Positions 1 to 6,777 of a DNA stretch of 64,000 bases are shown here, in pieces (positions within the stretch are counted from its first letter, which is position 1; each line of letters begins with the position of its first letter). The DNA is from Symsagittifera roscoffensis. Taxonomy: Eukaryota > Xenacoelomorpha > Acoela > Convolutidae. Below the pieces are notes generated by a model that saw nothing but the letters and a program-made list of their open reading frames with translations, searched no databases and had not been told where the DNA came from. The stretch spans positions 34,934,052-34,998,051 of the forward strand of contig NC_087062.1 in NCBI RefSeq assembly GCF_963678635.1. The letters are read 5' to 3'. The translations under genes were made by a program, and so were the position numbers.

Positions 1-645
1 GTTCTGCCAGGACCTCTTCAGCTGATTCGCCATTTCTATTTTATTAACCTCGGCCTTTTGCTGGGTGGCCCAATTGCGTCGCTTGCGAGCTACTCCACTG
101 TCCAACTTCTTCAAGCAGTCCTCCATTTCCTTCAATGTCTCGAGGGCCCCCCACCACGTCCGGGAGGTGTTCCTCGTCTTGTTCCTCTCCAATGGATCAC
201 TCGTCACTTGCTTGCCCGTGGCCTGGTGTGCCTTCGAGATCCATTCTTTGCCGACATCCACTTCCCATGTCTGTCCGTTCGTTGAACCTCTCTTTACGTT
301 TATTTTCTGAGGCTTGAAGTCTTCCTCCGATGTCGAACTGGTGGAAGCCTCTATTTCCCTCTCTACTTCGAGTGGTCTTCTGGGCTCCGAGCTGCTCTTG
401 TATGCCGCCGTCTTGCATCGAGCCAAAACCATGGGCGCCGTCTCTCTCAAGTTTCCTTCCGAAACAGCATCCACTGAAGGACTACCCAATCCCTCCACTT
501 CTCTCTTCCTCTTGCGAGTCTTCACATCTCTGCTTGAGGGTGTTGTGGCTATCATCACTGATTCGACCTCTCTGTCTACCCCCAATCCTTCCAACTCTCG
601 CCTCCCCCCTGCTCGAGCCTTAAGGATATTAGTACTTTTAATCAT
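1..645 (-). CDS. Accessory ORF of the retroelement, partial (C-terminus beyond window), unknown function
   Basis: I translated this stretch by hand: from an ATG at 645 the minus-strand frame stays open to base 1 (215 codons, no stop). It follows the stop of the preceding ORF (TAA at 670-672) in the same frame, with only eight codons between that stop and the ATG. The product is rich in Lys, Arg, Glu and Ser. It has a basic KTRKRKREVEG segment near residue 50 and a Lys/Arg-rich, helix-prone C-terminal part containing a WWGALETLKEMEDCLKKLD stretch. I recognise no domain. It could be a separate protein or a readthrough extension of the upstream ORF. Confidence 0.55.
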   Translation of the reverse strand, partial: MIKSTNILKARAGGRRELEGLGVDREVESVMIATTPSSRDVKTRKRKREVEGLGSPSVDAVSEGNLRETAPMVLARCKTAAYKSSSEPRRPLEVEREIEASTSSTSEEDFKPQKINVKRGSTNGQTWEVDVGKEWISKAHQATGKQVTSDPLERNKTRNTSRTWWGALETLKEMEDCLKKLDSGVARKRRNWATQQKAEVNKIEMANQLKRSWQN

Positions 646-669
646 ATTACTAGTCCCAACCTTATCCCT

Positions 670-1635
670 TTATATATCATCAACTATTTTATCTACAATT
701 TTTTGTTTCAGAGTAGAGCTGTCCTCACATTTTTCTTCTCTAGTCTTCGATCGTGAATTCCTCAGCTCTACCAGCTTGCTCAGCAGCTCTTTTCTCGCCT
801 TCTCATCCAGGCCCGTTCCTATCAGAAGCGGTTCTCCAAACCTTACGACTGTGTCCCACAGTTCCTCCTTGAATTCGTCCAGCGTCGTCTCGCTGCCCAC
901 TTCTTGATTGAATTCTTTTAAGAACTCCTGCCAAGCATCGTCCTTCAGGGACCCCAGGAACATGTCCCTGTTCCCTTCGAAAGTGTTCTTTTCCCTTTCC
1001 TCCGAGCTCAAGAGTATCATCCCCATATTGGAGGTCTCACTTGCCAATGGCAATTCCAGATTCTTCCGGGGGGACGGAGTCAGAGGTGGAGTGGCAGTAT
1101 CTGCCCAATTCTCCTCGCTCAAGTCTTTCAACAGCTCTTGAGTGGTGAGCTCCTCCCCTGATGGTCCTGGTTCAGGCGTATTCCCCGCTTCCATGTCCTC
1201 ACCGGCTGCACTGAGAGTTTCATCCATACTCTCTTCTTCTGACTCATTTCTCCTTCTCTCGAGAATTCTTTTGAACCGGTCCTCCACGGGTCCACTCCTC
1301 TTGTCTCCAGGCGTGTCCACTGACAGTGGTGATGGTGTCGCAGGGTCCAATTTTTTGTATTCCGTCAGGGCTACGTGCAGCTGGCCTGCTGCATCTAGTT
1401 CTTTTCCCTCCTGTCTCATTTCCACCTGTTCTAAGCCATAGGGTGCCCTGTACTTTCTTGTTGCAAATTTCATGTCGTCCACCAATGCGACGTGCCCCTC
1501 CATCATGATCATCCTGCCATCATCCCATATTGGTAGCATGTTCTCTAGTCCTTCCTGCTCAAGAGCTCTCAAGACCTTCCGCACCTCATATCCGGGGGCT
1601 GCGAACCTCTCATCTTTTTCGCTTGCGTCGTCCAC
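670..1635 (-). CDS. Accessory ORF of the retroelement, 321 codons, acidic, unknown function
   Basis: Open minus-strand frame that starts inside the end of the previous ORF, in its -1 frame. The frame opens just after a TAG near 1654, and no ATG occurs before about residue 33 (near 1539). The first usable codons are GTG or other non-AUG codons, so translation probably depends on frameshifting or non-AUG reinitiation. The N-terminal 110 residues look globular (APGYEVRKVLRALEQEGLEN, then a WDDGRMIMMEGHVALVDD stretch). The middle is acidic and Ser/Pro-rich, and the C-terminal 90 residues are predicted helical. I know no matching family. It ends at TAA (670-672), and the same frame continues open beyond the stop. 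Confidence 0.55.
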   Translation of the reverse strand: MDDASEKDERFAAPGYEVRKVLRALEQEGLENMLPIWDDGRMIMMEGHVALVDDMKFATRKYRAPYGLEQVEMRQEGKELDAAGQLHVALTEYKKLDPATPSPLSVDTPGDKRSGPVEDRFKRILERRRNESEEESMDETLSAAGEDMEAGNTPEPGPSGEELTTQELLKDLSEENWADTATPPLTPSPRKNLELPLASETSNMGMILLSSEEREKNTFEGNRDMFLGSLKDDAWQEFLKEFNQEVGSETTLDEFKEELWDTVVRFGEPLLIGTGLDEKARKELLSKLVELRNSRSKTREEKCEDSSTLKQKIVDKIVDDI

Positions 1636-2414
1636 GAATTTATCTTCGCCTCGCTAGTATGGAAGTAGATCGCCGCCGTGTAGCCGATGAACAGGGGGTC
1701 CCAGCCATCAGTGAAATACTTCTGCATTTCCTCCGTCGTCATCCTCGCCATTATGGAGGGAACTACCAAGGGACTGTTCATTCCCAAGGTCATCCTCCTG
1801 ACTATCGGGAACTCAGGCATGGCGGCTGGAAGGATTTCTTTCTCCATTATGGCCTCCAGCTCCCTCTTGACTAGTGCAAAGCATTCCTTCCAAGCAGGAA
1901 TCCTCAAGATCTCTCGCCTGTCTGTCGTCAATGGGTTCAAGTTCCAAAACTTGGGATACGTTTCGATGGGGCCCTCTCGCTTGCCTCCCATTCTACATTG
2001 CATTTGCCCCCTGAAGTTGTACACTATCAGCTCGGCATCTTTCACTTTTCCAAAGAGTACCGTGTTGCTCATTCGCGCTCTGAGCACCTCCTGCTGACAC
2101 CAATTGAGCGCCGTCCCATCCAGAATGCTGATAAGACTCAAGTGCGTCACAGAGTGACGATACGTTGTCACCCTGGGATCTGGGAATGCGTACGTCACTG
2201 CTGGACCATAAATGCAGGTCACCACCTCCTCTAGACCCCGGATTATCCCCATAGGGTCCGACCTCATTGCCAGGCATAGGTCCGTCAACAGAGGCATTCC
2301 TCTATTCATCTTCTTCCATTCTTCTCTCGAGGTTGGATTCTCATCTTCACCCGTCATGTGCCATTCTGCATCATGAGGTATTGCACTAACAACGTCTTCA
2401 ACCCTGCAGCACAC
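1569..2414 (-). CDS. Accessory ORF of the retroelement, about 281 codons, unknown function
   Basis: Minus-strand ORF in the -1 frame relative to the preceding SGNH ORF. The open frame reaches back to about 2427. The 2414 codon is GTG; the first in-frame ATG (2355-2357) overlaps the upstream TGA as ATGA, a layout known from termination-reinitiation. The product has several Cys and Trp residues and hydrophobic stretches but no obvious signal peptide or transmembrane helix. It contains segments such as TAAIYFHTSEAKI near its end. I do not recognise it. The downstream ORF overlaps its last ~85 bases, again in the -1 frame. Confidence 0.55.
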   Translation of the reverse strand: MCCRVEDVVSAIPHDAEWHMTGEDENPTSREEWKKMNRGMPLLTDLCLAMRSDPMGIIRGLEEVVTCIYGPAVTYAFPDPRVTTYRHSVTHLSLISILDGTALNWCQQEVLRARMSNTVLFGKVKDAELIVYNFRGQMQCRMGGKREGPIETYPKFWNLNPLTTDRREILRIPAWKECFALVKRELEAIMEKEILPAAMPEFPIVRRMTLGMNSPLVVPSIMARMTTEEMQKYFTDGWDPLFIGYTAAIYFHTSEAKINSWTTQAKKMRGSQPPDMRCGRS

Positions 2415-5068
2415 TTGTAGGAGTAGGTTTCAATGCTCGAGTGGACTCTCCCCATAGACAGAGGCTCTCCATATTCCATCAATCGATGAAACGACACCAA
2501 TTCCCCATGGGTCAAGAGTAATAGTGCCAGATACCCATCAACTCGAAGTGTTTCTACTCCTCGACTAAACATGTATGCTGGGCCCATGTTGAACAAGTAT
2601 CTGGGGTAGACCAGATACAAAGCCAAGAGCAGGCTGATGGGCATGCCCAGTATCTCCTGCACGAAGGCTCCAAAGATAGTCGCCGTGGTGCCGAACATTC
2701 CTGCCATGAATTCCTTCTCCCAGTAAGGACTCAAGAACTTGAGAATCTCATGATCCCTCCTATTCCTCAGCTCACCCTTGGCGTGCTCTCTCCAGAACCC
2801 TCCATTCGTCACTTCATTGGCGGCCGAGACAAATCTAGCCACCGTCATGTCTCTTACTTCGGCCAGCTCCAGTTGTTTCTCCAGAAAACTCCAGACTTGT
2901 TTCACGAGGGGTGGTGCTTCCTCCCTCGTCTTATTCGTGGCGTTCTCCAGCCTTGGTGTCAAAAATGGCCACCAGCCATTCTCTTGCGTCAAGCGATATT
3001 TCATTGACTCTAATTGCTTTTCCGTCTCGGCCACATTTCTTCTCTCGTTACTCGGACCTCTAGACTTGCTGGTGGAATTTGTGATCTTCACTTCCATGCT
3101 CCGAAACCACAAGCTGGCCGTCAATTGGCTTATCGCCGGGTGATCGTCCCCGATGACTGGGCTGAACTTAAGTTGCCTGGCAAAGTTCGATATCTCTAGC
3201 AAGAGCACCTCGTCTAATACGATCAGGATGTCGGCTAGTCCATAAAAGCCCCTCAGTGCATGAGATATATCCGCCCATGCCGCCGCCAATTCTGACTTGC
3301 GAAGCCTCAGGTTCGATGGCTCCAACTCCCGATTGGGGGCTGCCATTAGAATCCGCCATTCGTTCCCCTCTGCTATTAGAATCAAGACCGCGTACACGAA
3401 TTGCAGGGCGGGTGGCATATTCGCGTATCCAGGGGATGTGGTGAACACCACCTTCGTCTTGGATCCAAATCTCGAGACAAAATTCTCTTGCTTTTCATTC
3501 ATCGCTGCAAACAACGCCTGAATGGCTTCCCATATCTTCCTCGATGTCGGAATTTCATTGCCCTTCAGCTGCTCAAGAAGTCCCATCGCGTGCAGGTGAT
3601 CATTCATTCCTGCAAACAATAGCAGCTCAGGCTCACAGGGCATCTCCGACTTTATTGCCACCACCAGAGTTAACATCTGGTTTAATTCAGCTCCTGGCAA
3701 AGAGTATATCAGAGTCTCCGGCCAGAACAACTTAGGAGACGTTCCTTCGAAGTCCGATCCCGGCACAATGACTACTCTCGCAGCAGCTGGATCTGCTCTA
3801 TCATAAACTGCCAGGGTTTTGGCCAGCTGGGTGCTCCCAAAGGGCTTCCCGTACCTGGGATCTTCCGCCAATTTCGAGCCTTCGTAAGCGGCATCTGGCA
3901 ATTCCATTCCCCCCGGATTGAGCAGCTTGTCCACCACCTTCAACTGTGCCGGGGTCGCCAACCTGATCCTGGCGATGCTCGTTCGGTGTTTGGGGGGTTC
4001 TGCTATGAGTCCAGGACTCCCCAACAGCTTGAGAGGTCTGTAGTTAATGGGTCCCATGATCGCTTTTGTGGGAATTCCGGTCAGATCCGCGGTCTCCATC
4101 AATCTCGTTCTCGAGAAGTGCGCCTCATGAGCTTTCAACCAGTCCACGCAATGATGTCTGTTTAAATCCTCGTGCGACACTCGTTCAATCCCCAGGGTCT
4201 CCGCCAATTCTCGCCTGCATTCCAAACCCTCTAGGTCCAGCCCTTTCACCTTCTCAGGATATCTCAAGCGAGCGGTCTCCATAGACCTCTTTTCCCGCTT
4301 GCTCTCTGCCACTACCACTGAGGATATCGCCGAGCCTGGAGGTGTTGATGACGTCACCTCCTCAGATTCCATTGGCGTGGCACTCTGCAATCTGGTCTGG
4401 TTGCTCCTTGAACTGTCTCTAGTGTCAACTCTCGGTCCCAAGCGACCAGACAAGGCCCTTGAGGCAAGGAATGGTGGGTTCGGAGGTGGTCCTAATGTGA
4501 ATTGGGCTGTCTCTAGCAGATCCGCCTCTAGCGTGTTTATGTGTTCTTGGAAGACGTCGTTCAGCCACTCCGCTCCCCTTGGTCTATCGAAATGGATTCC
4601 ATCATTGGAGGTGTCTTCAGGGAATCCCTTTTTCTCCATGCGCTCCGCCACGTCCAACAGTCTGACAGAGAGCACACTTCTCCGGTGGATATCTCGGATC
4701 ACCTTGTTTAGGTTCCGCACCTTCTCGTTCATCTCCAAGGCGTGCTGATCAAACATCATGTTGCAGGGGACAGTACATACCGTCAACAGGATGGGGTCCA
4801 TCTGGATCCTCAGCTCCTCAAGAAGGCAGCTCATCTTGTCATGCAGCCTCGTTATTTTCCTCGCTTCTCCCCTTGATACATCGTTAGTCCCGATCATCAG
4901 GGTCACCGTGTACACTTTAGTCATCCCTAGCATCTCAAGCGTCGCCAACATCTGTGGCGTGGCAGCTCCAGCGAAACTCAAGATTCCTGTCTGCCAGTGC
5001 GACTGGATCCGGGTCAACACCCGCACCAGGCTGTCCCCTATGATCAGGTGGACCGCACCTTCTGGCAC
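2354..5068 (-). CDS. Accessory ORF with N-terminal SGNH/GDSL-hydrolase-like domain and a second degenerate SGNH-like domain (about 904 aa)
   Basis: Residues ~7-180 carry SGNH signatures: block I IIGDSLVR, block III IGTNDVSR, and a C-terminal SNDGIHFDRPRG giving the Asp-x-x-His pair. Family knowledge: such domains are serine esterases/lipases. Residues ~405-650 look like a decayed second copy: VVIVPGSDFEG in place of GDS, LLLFAGMNDHLH in place of the GxND block, and SPVIGDDHPAISQ where the Asp/His block would fall. A hydrophobic stretch near residues 790-830 (ILGMPISLLLALYLV) could associate with membrane. The start is odd: the frame opens near 5104, inside the end of the upstream ORF, and has no ATG before about residue 40, which lies after the nucleophile block. 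A full domain therefore needs a -1 frameshift or a non-AUG start. Confidence 0.7.
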   Translation of the reverse strand: MPEGAVHLIIGDSLVRVLTRIQSHWQTGILSFAGAATPQMLATLEMLGMTKVYTVTLMIGTNDVSRGEARKITRLHDKMSCLLEELRIQMDPILLTVCTVPCNMMFDQHALEMNEKVRNLNKVIRDIHRRSVLSVRLLDVAERMEKKGFPEDTSNDGIHFDRPRGAEWLNDVFQEHINTLEADLLETAQFTLGPPPNPPFLASRALSGRLGPRVDTRDSSRSNQTRLQSATPMESEEVTSSTPPGSAISSVVVAESKREKRSMETARLRYPEKVKGLDLEGLECRRELAETLGIERVSHEDLNRHHCVDWLKAHEAHFSRTRLMETADLTGIPTKAIMGPINYRPLKLLGSPGLIAEPPKHRTSIARIRLATPAQLKVVDKLLNPGGMELPDAAYEGSKLAEDPRYGKPFGSTQLAKTLAVYDRADPAAARVVIVPGSDFEGTSPKLFWPETLIYSLPGAELNQMLTLVVAIKSEMPCEPELLLFAGMNDHLHAMGLLEQLKGNEIPTSRKIWEAIQALFAAMNEKQENFVSRFGSKTKVVFTTSPGYANMPPALQFVYAVLILIAEGNEWRILMAAPNRELEPSNLRLRKSELAAAWADISHALRGFYGLADILIVLDEVLLLEISNFARQLKFSPVIGDDHPAISQLTASLWFRSMEVKITNSTSKSRGPSNERRNVAETEKQLESMKYRLTQENGWWPFLTPRLENATNKTREEAPPLVKQVWSFLEKQLELAEVRDMTVARFVSAANEVTNGGFWREHAKGELRNRRDHEILKFLSPYWEKEFMAGMFGTTATIFGAFVQEILGMPISLLLALYLVYPRYLFNMGPAYMFSRGVETLRVDGYLALLLLTHGELVSFHRLMEYGEPLSMGRVHSSIETYSYKCAAGLKTLLVQYLMMQNGT

Positions 5069-5889
5069 ACGGGTGGCGCAAGATACTCCACCCAGGCTGC
5101 ATCATGAAAGCAGTCCCTCCTGGCTTTCTGTTCCGCACTCCAATCCAGCCGATTGTGCCTGTGGTACCTCTTCTCTGTATTTTTCTTATAACTCGAGATC
5201 ACGACGCTCCTGACCGGCTGTTCCCTCCAAGTTGGGGGAAGCTCCGGTCTTGCCGAACTTTCACGACTTTTCTGCCGTAATTTCTCGCCCAGCTCTTTCA
5301 GACGCGATGAGCCGCCGCTCACCTGACTGTCACTCGAGGTCGAGGTTGGGGTATATCCCGGCAGCACCACATCCATCAGTGGGCGTACGGGTTGCGTCTC
5401 TAGGCTACGCAAGGAAGACGTTGCGTCATTCGGTATCCAGACTTCCAACCCTTCACTCATGTGTTCTCGGGCCTCGCGGTCCAGGTTGAACCGTGCTCTT
5501 GCTCTGGGGACTTCATCCACCTCCATGCGTGACTCTGGTCTCGAGCTGGTAACCACTCGCTCCTTCGGCCTGGCTCCCTTCTGTGCGTCAAGTTCGCGTT
5601 GTCGTTGTTCTATTCTCTCCAACTCCGACTTCAGTTGTTCACAATTCGCGGCATTCTCCCGCACCCTTAGCTCCTGCTGATGTTCAGCCTTTAGCATCTC
5701 AAGCAACATCAGAGTCTGATCTCGCTCGTTGACCGCCTGGTCCCTATCCAGCTGAACCTTCTCCCGATCCAGCTTTGCCTGATCCCGATCGAGGTTCGCC
5801 TTATTCCTTTCCTTTTGCGTCTTCTCGAGCTCTTTCTTTAGAACACCAAGATCCGGATATGCCTCGGTCGTTTGTTGTGCTCGCGTCAT
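5044..5889 (-). CDS. Accessory coiled-coil ORF of the retroelement (about 281 aa)
   Basis: First ATG at 5889. The frame is open back to a TAG at 5911-5913, which ends the preceding ORF in the same frame. Residues ~20-95 form a charged coiled coil built on repeated LDRDQAKLDRE/VQLDRDQ units, followed by a disordered Arg/Ser/Pro-rich middle. A short conserved-looking tail, SAEQKARRDCFHDAAWVEYL, lies at the C-terminus. No enzyme motif is visible; a structural or RNA-binding role is possible but unproven. The last ~60 bases overlap the open SGNH frame in -1 register, so this protein may be the N-terminal part of a longer frameshift product. Confidence 0.6.
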   Translation of the reverse strand: MTRAQQTTEAYPDLGVLKKELEKTQKERNKANLDRDQAKLDREKVQLDRDQAVNERDQTLMLLEMLKAEHQQELRVRENAANCEQLKSELERIEQRQRELDAQKGARPKERVVTSSRPESRMEVDEVPRARARFNLDREAREHMSEGLEVWIPNDATSSLRSLETQPVRPLMDVVLPGYTPTSTSSDSQVSGGSSRLKELGEKLRQKSRESSARPELPPTWREQPVRSVVISSYKKNTEKRYHRHNRLDWSAEQKARRDCFHDAAWVEYLAPPVCQKVRST

Positions 5890-5910
5890 CGATAGCACCT
5901 TACTCGAGCT

Positions 5911-6279
5911 CTAGCCTGTAGATCTTTCTGTTGGCCTAGTTGGTAGTGGGAATTCCCCTGCGCCATATTCGGTATTGTTACTCAGGCCAGGATTCCTTGC
6001 CAAGTCAAAACCCCTTACTCCTCCATCCACATTCCAAGACAACCATCTGGTCTGTTCTTGGTTTGATATTCCCTCAGTGGTGTAGCCGACCATCAAGACA
6101 GCCTCCGTCGCAGACTCCCTGCATTCACCCTGGTCTTCCAACTGGAGGATGGCATTCAGCATTACCGCCATTGTCTCGTCTATTTGGGTATAATCCAGGT
6201 CCCTCAGGCGTCTGTACAGCTCATCAAGAGTAGGCTTCTTCAGGGCCGCGGGCATGGATTTCCAGAATCTGTCTGCCAT
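5911..6279 (-). CDS. Small accessory ORF opening the second ORF block (122 aa)
   Basis: ATG at 6277-6279, stop TAG at 5911-5913. The product starts MADRFWKSMPAALKKPTLDE and has a helical N-terminal half (ELYRRLRDLDYTQIDETMAV) and a Gly/Pro-rich tail. No known domain recognised. It is the first ATG-initiated ORF after the integrase ORF, across a 498-base gap. That gap contains a strong candidate 3' splice site on this strand (AG at 6491-6492), as expected if the second block is read from a spliced subgenomic RNA. After the TAG the same frame runs into the coiled-coil ORF with seven sense codons before its ATG, so readthrough would fuse the two. Confidence 0.55.
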   Translation of the reverse strand: MADRFWKSMPAALKKPTLDELYRRLRDLDYTQIDETMAVMLNAILQLEDQGECRESATEAVLMVGYTTEGISNQEQTRWLSWNVDGGVRGFDLARNPGLSNNTEYGAGEFPLPTRPTERSTG

Positions 6280-6777
6280 TCTTGTGATTTCGGGATGTAT
6301 TCAAGTATGTATTAACCAGCTCAAGAATTATCTTACCGACTCAAGTATTACCCCACTCAAGAATTCTCTAGAAATGTTCCCTTGCAAACACTTGCTGTAG
6401 GTGTCGATTATCGCGAGTTCAATCAAGATTTCTTTTTCTGTCTCTCGCTTGAGTGTAGTTGGATTTTCAACTTTGTTTTTCAAACTTGATCTGAAAACAG
6501 AAACCACATTAAGACCTAACATGTCATGCTCCTAACCTAGAAACGCCCCCTTTTACCAGTATGGTTAAAATCTTATCCTTTTCATTCTACTTAAAACGAT
6601 TCAATTGGAATTTCCCTAAAAGCATGCAGATTCATTTTATGTTTTAGCACCGTTAATTCTTTTTAAAATTTAATTGTCATGCCAATCACGTCTTAAGATC
6701 CCTTTACCTGTGCCGCACCCCAGTACCTAACTCAAGACTCCTCCCTCACATCCAACTCGAGACCCCGTGTCCCCAAC
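6280..6777 (-). other. Gap between the two ORF blocks of the retroelement, with candidate splice sites
   Basis: On the minus strand a pyrimidine-rich CTGTTTTCAG (AG at 6491-6492) matches the acceptor type used by the host genes in this window. A donor-like TCG/GTAAGA follows, with exon end at 6337 and intron start at 6336. Between them one frame is open (51 codons, RETEKEILIELAIIDTYSK and so on). No downstream acceptor is evident before the next ORF, so use of the donor is uncertain. No other gene is seen here. Confidence 0.35.

Noticed and set aside
1569-2414. Retroviral envelope gene in the second ORF block
   Set aside because: No signal peptide, fusion peptide, furin site or C-terminal membrane anchor seen; hydrophobic stretches alone are not enough.
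314-5213. Plus-strand ORFs of 85-200 codons opposite the accessory ORFs
   Set aside because: Ser/Leu/Pro-rich translations with no domains, antisense to longer minus-strand ORFs with recognisable or well-structured products.
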